Positions 17,001 to 26,256 are shown, numbered from the stretch's first letter. The stretch: DNA of 45,484 bases from Candidatus Companilactobacillus pullicola (GCA_019116025.1 DXCM01000085.1:1-45484), one strand, 5' to 3'. The notes: generated by a model not told the origin, from the sequence alone. Numbers and translations are program-made.

Positions 17001-20000
17001 ATCTTTACCAGCATTTAGGACGTAGCCCTTGTTGCTTGTTACAGATAGGTCATTTGTTCTAGTACCTGTCTTGATATTCAATGGTCCAACTGTAATTTGA
17101 ACAGCACCTGTATTCTCATTCTTAGCCACATTCACAGTTTGAACGAAGGATACCGTGTCACCAGAAACATGAGCATCTGTACCAAAATCATAATTCTTGG
17201 CATCTTCTGGATTAGTCAACTTGAAAATAATCTTACGATAATAGGTTCCAGCTTTAGTGAATTGTTTTTCAGAGTCAATACCTTCGGTTACTTTTCCAGT
17301 ACCTGAGAAAACATCATCTGCCTTATCATAGTAAGTCGATTCAGCAAAAACTGATGCTTTGATTTCGTTACCAGCGGTGTCAGTTAATGTACCAGTTGCA
17401 GTAGCTATTTTATCCGTTGACTCACCAATATTTGCATTAATATCTCCGAAGTTATGTGTTACAACTCCATTAGTTTTTACGTTGATCTTTTGAGCGTAAG
17501 TAACTGAACCATCATCATTTACTTTGGCATTTGGATCATTCAAAGTGTAATTCTTTGCAAAATCAGAAACCGTCTTAAACGTTACCAAACGATAGTAAGT
17601 TCCTTTATTAAAGAGGCCCTTAGTTGCTGCATTAGTATCTTCATTGGCACCATTCAACGCATCCTTAGCATTATCATAGAATTTACTATTATCTACGGTA
17701 GCTGTTCCTAATGATTTATTAGCTATATCCGTTAACGTATCTGTATTCTTAACCGAATCAACTGATGTTCCGACATTAACTGATATTGGATTTACATTGA
17801 TTCTGGCTGCATTTGGTTGTGAAACGACCACAGTTTGAACATAAGATACAGTGTTTTCTGTCGTATCAACTTTAGCATCAGTTCCAAAAGAATTATTAAC
17901 TATATCGGCATGACTTAGATGGAAGACAATCTCACGGTAATATGTATCTACTTTGACAAAATTTCCATCTTCAACTACTCCATCTATTGGTTCAGCGTTC
18001 TCATCAAAAACGTCTCCTGAATTAGCGTAATACTTATCTCCAAAAGTAACATTGGCAGATATTTCATTACCAGAATGATCAAATATTTGATTACCGTTTG
18101 AAGTTTCAGAGTCTTTTTCTGAAGAACCGATCGTCACTTTAGGTGTAGAAACATTATATTTCGAAACTGCATTTGCACTAGCATTGATTTCTTGAGCAAA
18201 TAGTATCTTGGTCCCATCTGCAGACCATGCCAAATTAGAGTTATTCAAACTATAATTTTCCTTATTTACTCCAGCATTTGGTGTAAAGACGAGTAGACGG
18301 TAATACTTACCTGCATTGAACTTACCACCACTAATGGCATTACTATCGGTTTTCGTACTTTGAGCTAACGCATCTGTTAAATCTCCATAATAAGCAATCT
18401 TGTCTGATGTTGACAAAGTTCCGACGCTATTATTATCGTCATCGGTTAATTTATAATTATTAGTCAATGTATTTTCGGCGGAACCAGCTGTTACATTAAC
18501 AGTTTCATCAGCATCTATATTGATATTAGTTTTATCAGCAACATTTACAGTCTGAACATAAGATACCGTATTACCAGAGATATGTGCATCTGTATCAAAG
18601 TTATTAGCTGCTAAAGCGTCATCAGTCAATGTAAAAGTGATTTTTCTATAGTAAGTTCCAGATTTGTCGAATTTTCCATCAACTACATAAGCTGACTTTG
18701 TGGCATCAACATCAAAAACATCGTCAAAATTATCATAATAATCTGACCCAAAGCTTGGGTTTTTTGAAATTAATATACCATTACTATCGAATAATTGATT
18801 TACTCCAGACTGCACGGTATTAATACTATTATTGACAATCGCCGTTCCATTAGTAATTTTAGGTTTTGCTACCGCAGTTGAATGACTAACGTTTACTGGT
18901 TGAGCATAAACCACCGTATGGGAATCGACTTTCTTCATATTATCGTCTGATACTTCATAATTGTTGAAGAAATCATCGTTGACTGTGAAGTATATTAGAC
19001 GGTACCAATCTCCCTCATTGAGGTAGTTTCCACTTATAGCATCAATTGCTATGAGTGACTTATCCTGTCCAGGGTTTAAAGCATCTTTCAATGCACCTTC
19101 TCGTGACTTGTAATATACATCCCCAACTTTAACAGACGTTGCCCCTACCAAAGTATAACTATCAGTTTGAGTTACCTTTTTATCTGTTATTGAAGTTTTT
19201 GCTTTTACATTTAAAGCTTTTACTGAGAACACCACATTAGTAGGTTCAACTTTGATTTGCTGAGCAAAAGTTACTGTATTGTGATCTTCATCAATATGGT
19301 AATCACCACTAAACGTATAAGAATCAACAGGATTCTTTAACGTAAAGGTTACTGCTCGATAATAAGTATCTGCAGTATTAGAAACTGTACCCAGTGGTTC
19401 ATTGCCATTTACTGCATTATCGGCAGTTTTATAATATTCGTTACCATACGTAATCTTGCCATCGGACATTATCGATCCCCCTCCATCACTGAGTATCAAG
19501 TCGACTTTTCCGTCTAAACTGTCAGAAGGTAAGGTTTCACCAACCTTTGTTACTCCCTGATCAATAACAGTCTCAACTTTACCAGTCGCAATATTCACTT
19601 TCTGAACGTACTCAACACTTTTACCATCACTAGACAATTTACCATTGCCAAAAGAATAATTACTAGAGGTTTCGTCAGACTTTAGTACAAATTTAATTAC
19701 TCGATAATAGGATCCAGATTTAGTGAATTTTTCACCATCTGTCACGTCCAAAATAGGTTTAACATTTTTATCTAAAATATCTTTCACATCATCAGAAATA
19801 TCATAATATTCTGTCCCATATGAGGTAGAACTAGTGTCTACAATCGATTTTCCTGATTCTTCACCTGAAGTTAAATCGTTATTACCAGCATCAACTGATT
19901 TTATGTCACTACCTACTTCGGAGAAAGCAGGATCAATATTCACCGTTACTGGATAACCTACATTAACTTTTTGAATATAATAACCTGCCGTAGTACCATC

Positions 20001-23000
20001 TGTTTTACCCGTCATATGTTCCAAACCATTATTAGCATTACCGAATGTATAATAGTCAGGTAAATTCTCAGCAGTAAACATAATCAAACGATAATATGTT
20101 CCGGGAGCCGTAAAGACTCGATTACCATCTTTAAACATCCATTGTTGATTTTGTATATCAGTTACTATATCTGTAAGACTCGAATCTTTGAAATAAAGAT
20201 CATTTCCATCTGTTTGAAATACGGATATCTTATCCGGATTAACTATTGGTTTATCAGTTTCATTTGATATGAAACTTATGCCGTCTGTATTATTATCAAT
20301 CGCCGACAATGGAGCATTAACGTCTATTGATATATCGGGTATCGTTACTATTACCCTAGGATCTATTACATTTATTTTTTGAGCGTAGGTAATGGTGTTG
20401 TTGCTTTTATCTATTGTATAGTCAACACCCTCCTCACCAGAAAACGAAGTATATCTACTTATATCACCCGGTAATTTGAAAGTAACTCTACGATAGTAAG
20501 GTTTAGCCTCCGTAAAAGTAGTACCACTCACCGGATTTTCATTTCTCACTGCATGAGTAACGTCATCAAAATATTCTTTTCCTACCGTTCCACTCGCTAT
20601 AATGTTCCCATTAGCGCTTAAAGAAGTAAGCATACTATCATCTATTACTTTGCTCATATCTTCATTAACAGTTACAACATCAGAAGGGAAATGATCAGTC
20701 TGCGGTATTAGTTTTGCTGAATTTATCACAATTTTTTGTAAATATTCAACCTTTGGAATTCTGCCATCAACTACCAGAGAGAATACTGGATCAAGATCAT
20801 TTACCTGAGGGAAAACAAAATTCTTTACATCCGTACCAGCACCTAAATGAAAACCAACTTTACGATAATACGTTCCTGGAACCGTAAGTACAGTGTGGAA
20901 CTGATTAAAAGTTATTCCGTTCTTTCCCTTTTGAGCATCATCTTCACTACTATAGAACTCGTCATCATCGCCCTCTAAACTTGCAATGCTTACTGAATCA
21001 GTCGTCAAACTTAAATTAGCATCAGCCGCTTTAAAAATTGTCTGATAATCTATACCTATTTGAGATGTAACATCAGGTACGGAAGCTTTCACTTCATTTG
21101 TAAGTACTCTAATTTTTTGAACAAACGTTACACTATTATTTTTCTCATCCTTTGCCCACGGAATATTATCACCAAAAGAAAGCGTATCAATATTGGCGGT
21201 AAGATAAAATGTGATTTTACGATAATAATTCCCTACCGTGGATAATCCAGTGGATGAAATAAAATTCTCCCCCAAACTAGGATCTGTATAGTATTCATTA
21301 CCAAAAACGATTCCGGTTACTTCTCCATCACTTAAGTCTTTACTTGGGTCCAACAACGAAGAGCTAGAATCCCCATTAGTGTTTATATCATCACCTGATC
21401 CTCTCTCTCTAGTCAGCGCCAATTGATCACTCTGATTTTTAGCTCCCAGATTTACAGTCAGATCACTAATACTAACTTTTACAGGTATTTGAGCGATATG
21501 AACTTTCTGTATATAAGTTATCGTATCGTTTCCTTTTGAATCTGTACCTAATTTATATTTAGAATTAGTCGTATCAAATGTATTCGTATCAATAGAATTA
21601 GCAATAAGGGTGTAAGTAATCGTTCTCAAGTAATCCCCTGATTTAGCAAATTCACCATTATTATCTACTACATCATCAGTGGCTGATAAACTATCACTAT
21701 TATTTAAAATGTCATCTTGTAATGTACTTTCTTGTTCAGGGATATATTGATAATATTCGTTGCCAAAACTTATGCCATTATCCTGTATTAGATCAGTGCT
21801 TAATCCAGTTGAAGAATCGACGCTTGTCAATGTATCATTTTTACTTATGGTATTACTTGTATCCCCAATTTTTGCATCTAATGGATTATCATAATTTGCT
21901 GTAGCGTCGTTTCTGACGTCAACTTCTTGAACATACGTTACAGTATTTCCATTGACATCTGAATCTATACTTTGGGGAAAAGCAGAGTAGTCACCAACAC
22001 TGCCATTACTCAATGTAAATTTGATTGTACGGTAATATTTACCGGGCTTAAGGAAATTAGTTGCAGATACTTCATCCTTTGTAGCCTTAAATTTTAAGTT
22101 TGAATCGGTGTAATACTCTGACCCTACTTCAACCTTACTTGTAGGAATGTTGTTTACAGCATCTTCGCCTGATTGATTGCTCAAATAATCATCTGCTGTT
22201 GGTTTTACATCACTTATCAAAGAGTTAACTTTAACTTGCGGAGTTGATAATTTGGCATTGATTGTTGCATTAGTAGACAACTTTCTAATTACCGTAATAG
22301 TCTTCGCATCACGATTCAAAACATAATCTTCTCCAGGAGTTGCTGCTGTATTACTTCCATTGATAAACGTTTGATAAGGGCTCACGGTAGTACCAGTTAC
22401 ATTAGATTTTTCACCCGTTAACATATCTTCAATAGCTGAATCTGCTCCACTAAGGTCATAAGAGACTGTCTGATAATAATCCCCAGATGATTTGATTTTG
22501 CCATCACTGAACTGATCTGCTGACGTATCACCTTCATCTGTAGCAGTCGGATCAAAATCTGATTCTGCTGCATATTCTGCAGCTCTTTTTGAGCTGACAA
22601 ACAAACTTTGACCAAATTTAGGTTTCTCAGCGAGAGCCAAGCTATTTTTATAATTAGAATCATTCGTATAGTTATCAGTGATCTTAAGTCCATTACCCTC
22701 CGTTGACAAAGATGCTAATGAAGAACCTACGGTAATTGGAACCATACTTTGATTTTTAGATATATCAAATCTACTTAAAGAAATCTTAAAACTAAATTCC
22801 AATAATGACGGATCAGTCACTGTAGCAATAGATGTCAGTGGGGCCAGATCGTTATCTTTACTTTCACTTATATGGATTGTTGCTGTTAATGGAAATTCAG
22901 AATCATTCATAGTTAAATTTTTTAACTTATCTGTATCGGAAATATCTATATTATTTCCATCTTTATCAGCTATAGTCATAGCAACCAACATATCGCGATA

Positions 23001-23402
23001 ATAGTAATTATCGTTACTTCCTGCATAAAAATAACTCGATGCTAATGGATTCTTCGCGTCCTTAAGCATTGCTATGTGACCGTTATTTTGAAAATCATGT
23101 ATATACTTAGGATTATTCAAATCAAAATAGTTGAAGTTATTTCCTGAATCTTCTGCCAAACTATTTAAAACCGTAGTAATACTTTCCGGACTAGCAACAT
23201 AGCGATCATCAAATTGATTTTTAAAAGCGGCTAACATACCACTGGGTGACAATTTATCATTCATGACATTGTGTCCCTTAATTATATCTGTATCCGCTTT
23301 AACAACTTTTATCGGATTCAACATAGGAACTATAATTGGTGAGCCCGCAGTAAGGAGTGCTACTGCAACAGCTCCACTTATATATTTTGTTTTTTTATTC
23401 AT
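14025..23402 (-). CDS. Giant SLAP-anchored surface repeat protein 2 (3125 aa)
   Basis: I place the start at ATG 23402, nine codons inside the longest frame, because GGGGGAGGG lies about 10 bases before it and nothing precedes ATG 23429. Residues 1 to about 37 form a signal peptide (NKKTKYISG, hydrophobic core, VVKA). A unique region follows to about residue 235 (shared NQFDDRY, NNPKYIHDFQNN), then 20 repeats averaging 122 residues, each with G.YYR.I.F.L and ending TVTYVQKV.V. Next comes a Gly/Asn/Ser/Thr linker and five repeats of about 78 residues with SSWKTD..R.N..GV.QYRVATGEWI, a SLAP-type wall-binding pattern (a DUF5776-like domain is the alternative name). There is no LPxTG motif, so attachment is probably non-covalent. 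The protein is acidic and almost lacks Cys, typical of an extended extracellular fibre. It is paralogous to giant 1. An adhesion or aggregation role is inference. Confidence 0.93.
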   Translation of the reverse strand: MNKKTKYISGAVAVALLTAGSPIIVPMLNPIKVVKADTDIIKGHNVMNDKLSPSGMLAAFKNQFDDRYVASPESITTVLNSLAEDSGNNFNYFDLNNPKYIHDFQNNGHIAMLKDAKNPLASSYFYAGSNDNYYYRDMLVAMTIADKDGNNIDISDTDKLKNLTMNDSEFPLTATIHISESKDNDLAPLTSIATVTDPSLLEFSFKISLSRFDISKNQSMVPITVGSSLASLSTEGNGLKITDNYTNDSNYKNSLALAEKPKFGQSLFVSSKRAAEYAAESDFDPTATDEGDTSADQFSDGKIKSSGDYYQTVSYDLSGADSAIEDMLTGEKSNVTGTTVSPYQTFINGSNTAATPGEDYVLNRDAKTITVIRKLSTNATINAKLSTPQVKVNSLISDVKPTADDYLSNQSGEDAVNNIPTSKVEVGSEYYTDSNLKFKATKDEVSATNFLKPGKYYRTIKFTLSNGSVGDYSAFPQSIDSDVNGNTVTYVQEVDVRNDATANYDNPLDAKIGDTSNTISKNDTLTSVDSSTGLSTDLIQDNGISFGNEYYQYIPEQESTLQDDILNNSDSLSATDDVVDNNGEFAKSGDYLRTITYTLIANSIDTNTFDTTNSKYKLGTDSKGNDTITYIQKVHIAQIPVKVSISDLTVNLGAKNQSDQLALTRERGSGDDINTNGDSSSSLLDPSKDLSDGEVTGIVFGNEYYTDPSLGENFISSTGLSTVGNYYRKITFYLTANIDTLSFGDNIPWAKDEKNNSVTFVQKIRVLTNEVKASVPDVTSQIGIDYQTIFKAADANLSLTTDSVSIASLEGDDDEFYSSEDDAQKGKNGITFNQFHTVLTVPGTYYRKVGFHLGAGTDVKNFVFPQVNDLDPVFSLVVDGRIPKVEYLQKIVINSAKLIPQTDHFPSDVVTVNEDMSKVIDDSMLTSLSANGNIIASGTVGKEYFDDVTHAVRNENPVSGTTFTEAKPYYRRVTFKLPGDISRYTSFSGEEGVDYTIDKSNNTITYAQKINVIDPRVIVTIPDISIDVNAPLSAIDNNTDGISFISNETDKPIVNPDKISVFQTDGNDLYFKDSSLTDIVTDIQNQQWMFKDGNRVFTAPGTYYRLIMFTAENLPDYYTFGNANNGLEHMTGKTDGTTAGYYIQKVNVGYPVTVNIDPAFSEVGSDIKSVDAGNNDLTSGEESGKSIVDTSSTSYGTEYYDISDDVKDILDKNVKPILDVTDGEKFTKSGSYYRVIKFVLKSDETSSNYSFGNGKLSSDGKSVEYVQKVNIATGKVETVIDQGVTKVGETLPSDSLDGKVDLILSDGGGSIMSDGKITYGNEYYKTADNAVNGNEPLGTVSNTADTYYRAVTFTLKNPVDSYTFSGDYHIDEDHNTVTFAQQIKVEPTNVVFSVKALNVKAKTSITDKKVTQTDSYTLVGATSVKVGDVYYKSREGALKDALNPGQDKSLIAIDAISGNYLNEGDWYRLIYFTVNDDFFNNYEVSDDNMKKVDSHTVVYAQPVNVSHSTAVAKPKITNGTAIVNNSINTVQSGVNQLFDSNGILISKNPSFGSDYYDNFDDVFDVDATKSAYVVDGKFDKSGTYYRKITFTLTDDALAANNFDTDAHISGNTVSYVQTVNVADKTNINIDADETVNVTAGSAENTLTNNYKLTDDDNNSVGTLSTSDKIAYYGDLTDALAQSTKTDSNAISGGKFNAGKYYRLLVFTPNAGVNKENYSLNNSNLAWSADGTKILFAQEINASANAVSKYNVSTPKVTIGSSEKDSETSNGNQIFDHSGNEISANVTFGDKYYANSGDVFDENAEPIDGVVEDGNFVKVDTYYREIVFHLSHADIVNNSFGTDAKVDTTENTVSYVQTVVVSQPNAARINVNPISVNVGTSVDSVKNTDTLTDIANKSLGTATVDNSKFYDNAKDALNGANEDTNAATKGLFNKGTYYRLVTFKTVSDFAKNYTLNDPNAKVNDDGSVTYAQKINVKTNGVVTHNFGDINANIGESTDKIATATGTLTDTAGNEIKASVFAESTYYDKADDVFSGTGKVTEGIDSEKQFTKAGTYYRKIIFKLTNPEDAKNYDFGTDAHVSGDTVSFVQTVNVAKNENTGAVQITVGPLNIKTGTRTNDLSVTSNKGYVLNAGKDSFTDPTLGISYYKNAKGALDKSNGEEVDPYAATDGAFNKGTYYRQVIFKVGTDFVDKYGWSDSDFAMYKDGSVIYAQQINVSDSVISKHIVEDAKANVGDQADTVTSTGDALMDAAGNKLDAAVSYGTDYYDNYDDVFTSGAAKTADIVNGAFTKAKTYYRVISFTVSPEAIAQNDFGSEAHISGNTVSFVQAVSVDTKANLAVDINAAPITVSAGTSTNDAKLTGTTGYTLNNKLGAVSATVSAGDKYYTDVQNALKQDSDGLADVNGQFTKAGTYYRIITFTPSTPISVDSISDPNAIVNADGTISYVQAVNVTKNDANINASVNKLDLKADPDEDNPALINTKEYFLKDAAGDSLVDKTKGTYGVKLGQEFFTDSDLTQKTADANGARISKAGTYYRTVKFYLTAGANDANEFKNIGGTYDATDNSVTFVQKINASDAQSNMAIAKINNVTVDNGTDTADKALQNPDDVYIVDSNGKSIIADGGINFDTTLYNSDGQPVTGLKDAGTYSQVITVKLIAGAASTYKFGKGYKVNQADNTVSYVRTVTVKPASSTGGNTGGNSGSTGGTTGGNTGSNTGSNTGSSTETGNGTDVVDDDWNYSDIKGVVTTKSDNPYYTLNNQDNEKIPNRVLGKDSSWKVDQVRVNKAGVTEYRVATGEWIYADDVVLNQNNAEDGDWTYTPVQGIVTTKTDQKQYQLNNQENEAIANRNLKENSSWKTDLYRTNKEGVKQYRVATGEWIDAGNVDFNQAKADFWTYASVSGVVKTKAGQTEYQLNDQENRAIAHRELDEETSWKTDLYRTNEAGVRQYRVATGEWIDANDVDFVNSSKTNDEGWIYTSVNGIVTVESKQPSYPLNDQNNNAIANRDLIKDSSWKTDQYRTNREGVKQYRVATGEWIDANDVVYEQAVDTGIFRDGRKVSGIINLDRTNILYTLYSRENEVIEDYSLGEETSWKTDYKAQDVNGDTYYHVGDNEWIKAEKGVHFNNYAWY
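14040..15215 (-). repeat. Five SLAP-like repeats of about 234 bp at the C-terminus of giant 2
   Basis: The phrase WxYxxVxGxVxTK recurs at about 15205, 14970, 14735 and 14490, with a diverged fifth unit near 14255, a spacing of about 235 bases. Units 1-4 are highly alike (YRVATGEWIDANDV). The last is degenerate (YYHVGDNEWIKAEKG) and ends the protein. The Gly/Ser/Thr linker just upstream (15220-15350) holds a 12-base tandem repeat encoding TGSN. Confidence 0.85.
15350..22700 (-). repeat. Array of 20 domain repeats of about 367 bp in giant 2
   Basis: Twenty copies of the YYR-type strand can be counted between the N-terminal region and the linker. The C-terminal half (about 15.7-18.7 kb) alternates two types. 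Type A ends FGTDAHISGNTVSYVQTVNV or similar. Type B carries a LNDPNA-like stretch before its last strand. A units recur near 16441, 17161, 17850 and 18571, so the A-B dimer period is about 700-720 bp. Repeats nearer the N-terminus are more diverged and do not alternate clearly. Confidence 0.85.
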
Positions 23403-23468
23403 GAATAAAAGACCCTCCCCCGAATTCAAATCAAACGCACAACCCTACATATACTCTTGATTTTAGCA
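23403..23468 (-). promoter_or_regulatory. Promoter and ribosome binding site of giant 2
   Basis: Minus-strand TGCTAAAAT (23468-23460) is an extended -10 box preceded by AAAG. GGGGGAGGG lies about 10 bases before ATG 23402. The box AGTGCTAAAAT and the downstream AG.GTAT are shared with giant 1 (5024-5016), which suggests the same control. Confidence 0.6.
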
Positions 23469-23541
23469 CTTTCAAAAAAATATTTTTGTGATTTATTATG
23501 TAATTTAATAATTGAAAAGCAGTATTATTTTAATAGAATCC

Positions 23542-23584
23542 AAAAAATAGAGATATCGTTTCGCCAACGATATCTCTATTTTTT
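23542..23584. terminator. Terminator after the DHFR-like gene
   Basis: A perfect 19-bp stem (AAAAAATAGAGATATCGTT and its complement) with a 5-base loop, 19 bases past the stop of the minus-strand gene. It also separates that gene from the giant 2 promoter. Confidence 0.88.
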
Positions 23585-23602
23585 ATAACATTTATTTAAC
23601 TT

Positions 23603-24142
23603 TTAACGTGTATATTCAACATACACAATCTCGTTCACTTTTTTGACAGATTCCAAACTTAATTCCTTAGGAACAACTCGGTCGGAAAACAATGGAATTC
23701 CTTTACCCAATACAATAGGTACAATTCCGATGTGATAGATATCGATCAAGTCGGCGTTGACTAATGGAGCAATCACATTGCTGCCACCGATGATCCAGAT
23801 ATCGCCTTTGGATGATTTTTCTTTCAAATCACTTACTAATTTGGCAACTTCTCCGTTGATAAAATGGATATTCTCGCTGTCTGGTAAGGGATGTGTCGTC
23901 ATTACATAATTCTCATATTCGGCATATGGATAACTATTAGACGGCAAGCCGTTGACGATCTGATTATATGTGTGCCGACCCATGATAACAGTATTAACCC
24001 GCTTAGATAATTTTTCATACTCACGGTCAATAACATTCCCCGTTGAAAACTTATCATTCCATAAAAAGTCAATTTTGCCATCAGAATTGGCAATATAGCC
24101 ATCTAGTGTTTGTGTAATAAATAGGATAACTTTACGTGCCAT
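23603..24142 (-). CDS. Dihydrofolate reductase/RibD C-terminal family protein
   Basis: A 179-residue protein of the RibD_C (YyaP/YwjB-like) group. It has the N-terminal strand KVILFITQTLDGYIA, then IDFLWND, VIMGRHTYNQI with the cofactor-binding GR.TY, IWIIGGSNVI with the second GG, and a C-terminal VPIVLGKGIPLF. Family members are NADPH-binding reductases, mostly with unknown substrates; it is not a classical FolA. The start at ATG 24142 is chosen over the longer frame at 24187 because GGGGGT lies just upstream and the conserved fold begins there. Confidence 0.85.
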   Translation of the reverse strand: MARKVILFITQTLDGYIANSDGKIDFLWNDKFSTGNVIDREYEKLSKRVNTVIMGRHTYNQIVNGLPSNSYPYAEYENYVMTTHPLPDSENIHFINGEVAKLVSDLKEKSSKGDIWIIGGSNVIAPLVNADLIDIYHIGIVPIVLGKGIPLFSDRVVPKELSLESVKKVNEIVYVEYTR

Positions 24143-24227
24143 ATTTCTGACCCCCGATTTATTTTCTACAATTATATATCTATCCACATAAATTAGTTAA
24201 TAAATGCGAAATATAATACAAAAAGTA

Positions 24228-24971
24228 TTAATAAACCTGAGTGAAAAAATAAATTGCTTGAATAAAAGCTAAAATGGCAACGATCCAACGAACAGCCTTA
24301 ACTGAGACATGTCGTAAAATTTTAGGACCTAAAAATCCTCCAATCAACATGCCAGCCGCCAAAAAGATTCCCTGTTGCCAATAAATCTTCGATCTAAAGA
24401 CAAATATAATGAATGCACTGATATTAGCTACGCCACAAATAACATTCTTTATTGCATTATTCACCAAGAAATCTTCATTAGTAAGATATTGTAAAACAGC
24501 TAGAACAATAACACCGTTGGCACCGCCAAAATAGCCTGTGTAACAACCCAAAAGAGCCATAATGACGATGATTCAGATATTTGAGTAAGTTTTCTTAGCA
24601 CCACTATTTTGCTTTTTTCCCCAAAGAAACATTACTCCAGAGATCACCAAAAAGATCGGTACTACTTTTTCAAAAACACTTGAGGGAAAAGCCAATAATA
24701 GATAGGTTCCGAATACGGCACCGATTGTCGCAGATATGGCATAGAAAAAAGCTTGTTTCCAATGTCCTTTTAATTCTTGAGCTGACGAGGCAACTGCCCC
24801 TAGGTAATCAAAAATCAAGGCCCCATGATTAGTAATATTGGCAAAAAGTGGAGGAACACCACTGATCAACAAAACTGGATATGAAACAATTGACGCTCCA
24901 CCGGCTACTGATGAAATAATTCCACCCACGATACCACCGAAAAAAACTAAAACTAAAGTAAAATTGAGCAT
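24228..24971 (-). pseudogene. TauE/SafE family transporter, interrupted by an in-frame TGA
   Basis: ATG 24971 (AGGAAG upstream) opens a frame with the TauE/SafE start GGIVGGIISSVAGGASIVSYPVL, written here only as its pattern G-G-x2-G-G-x2-S-x2-A-G-G. It runs to TGA 24575-24573 and the same frame then continues for 114 codons. The second half (IIVIMALLGCYTGYFGGANG...) is the expected second TauE repeat, with a further GYFGGANG motif. One nonsense change (for example TGG to TGA) thus splits a normal transporter of about 247 residues with about eight membrane segments. TauE/SafE proteins export sulfite or sulfonates or act as uncharacterised anion permeases. It is divergent from the likewise broken AraC gene. 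Confidence 0.85.
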
Positions 24972-25070
24972 AGTAACTTCCTTTCTACCCAATATCGTAT
25001 CGAATCTGGCTGTTCTATAATGATAGTAAAGTAGCAAAAAATATCATAATATCGTCAAAGAGGTGACATT

Positions 25071-25940
25071 ATGGCCAAAAAAGTAATCAATTCCATCAAT
25101 TTAAAGCAAAAAAGTAATTTCCCCTATCTTGTATTAAATGTAAAAGACGCACAGAGTTTTCCACTCAATCCCGGCTTCAAAGTTATGCATTGGCATGAGG
25201 ATTTACAATTTGTGTATGTCTCCTCTGGCAAAATAACCTTTTCCATATTAGGAAAAACTAATTTAGTTATACATGGCGGTGAGGGTCTTTTTATCAATAA
25301 AGAAGTTGCACATCTGATTATCCCTGCACCACATTCTCACTATCATAGTTTCATTTTTCCTGATTATTTTCTAGAATTCTATTTCAATAGTCCTGCTCAA
25401 ACTATTGTCAGTTCCGTACTCAATAACGAAGATTTCAATTTTTACATGTTTAAATCTGATGCTTAATGGAAAAAAGATATTCTTGAATTATTGAAAAAAT
25501 TAATTGGTTTCGAGAATAATAAGAACAATCTCTATTCTTATCAAGTTTTGGTCACTCTGGTCACTATTTGGTTAGATATGGCTCAACACATTCATCCTAT
25601 TCAAGATCAGAAAACTGATAAAGTAATTACCAAAAGAATGAATATTTTCCTAAACTATATTCAGAATCATTTTTCTGAAAAAATCACTTTAGAAACTTTG
25701 GCTGCTAGTGCTAATGTCAGCAAATCTGAATCTTTACGCTGTTTCAAAACAACTTTAAAGATAACTCCTTATGAATACTTGATTGAATACCGATTAAATC
25801 AAGCTACTAAATTGTTGCAGGAAACTGACTTACCGATTAACGTTATTGCACTTAAAGTAGGTTTCCCCCAAGCTAGTCACTTCACCGAAGTATTCAAAAG
25901 TAAAACTGGACTGACTCCTAGTAAATACCGGAATAGTTGA
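25071..25940 (+). pseudogene. AraC family regulator, interrupted by an in-frame TAA
   Basis: ATG 25071, after GAGGTGA, encodes an N-terminal cupin-type sensor (HWHEDLQFVYVSSGKITF, about residues 43-60). TAA 25464-25466 stops it at residue 131. The same frame then continues WKKDILELLKKL and 140 more codons, including both AraC helix-turn-helix units (LETLAASANVSKSESLRCFK and the pair NVIALKVGFPQASHFTEVFK). A single change (for example CAA to TAA) explains the break. Re-initiation at TTG 25491 could give an unregulated DNA-binding half of 149 residues, but no ribosome binding site is evident. It probably once controlled the adjacent transporter. Confidence 0.85.
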
Positions 25941-26029
25941 AAATAGATATATTTCTTTCATAAATTCTGTTATACTTAATTTGATACAGCATTTGTAGGT
26001 AACTATTCTCGGTTATCTTGTATCCAAAG

Positions 26030-26062
26030 AAGCGTTGGGTGTGGTCACCTAGCGCTTTTTTT
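26030..26062 (+). terminator. Terminator after the AraC-like gene
   Basis: AAGCGTTGGGTG pairs with CACCTAGCGCTT (two G-U pairs) around a 4-base loop, followed by a T-run. It lies about 90 bases past the stop at 25940. The rest of the 25941-26256 gap holds only this and the EIIC promoter region. Confidence 0.8.
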
Positions 26063-26188
26063 GTGCACTCAATTACTTTATTTCTTAAATTTAGAGGTAT
26101 ACCAATTTTCTTTAAAAAGAGATTCGAACGAGTCTTGACATCTTGATACAATTGGAGTATGTGGACTTTTTTGTTTAAAAAAATCCCA

Positions 26189-26227
26189 AAACCGGTTTAC
26201 TTTTGAAACCGTTTGCATTAGTATAAT
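26189..26227 (+). promoter_or_regulatory. cre-like operator and -10 box of the orphan EIIC gene
   Basis: TGAAACCGTTTGCA (26204-26217) matches the CcpA cre consensus TGWAANCGNTNWCA at all but one position. A perfect TATAAT follows at 26222-26227. The small palindrome AAACCGGTTT (26190-26199) just upstream resembles the arms of the cre and could be a second operator. Repression of the gene by CcpA is inferred. Confidence 0.65.
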
Positions 26228-26256
26228 AGACGTAACTTTTTGAAGGAGGGATTTAT

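Noticed and set aside
15350-22700. Regular repetition that could suggest a CRISPR array or satellite
   Set aside because: The period is about 367 bp, the repeats are coding and diverged, and there are no short constant repeats with unique spacers.
14643-23460. Short frames on both strands inside giant 2
   Set aside because: They are out-of-frame readings of the repeat array. Several are similar to each other only because the array repeats.
24573-25466. Programmed readthrough or recoding of TGA and TAA in the TauE and AraC genes
   Set aside because: The two stops are different codons in two unrelated genes, with no special context or structure seen. Two nonsense mutations are simpler.
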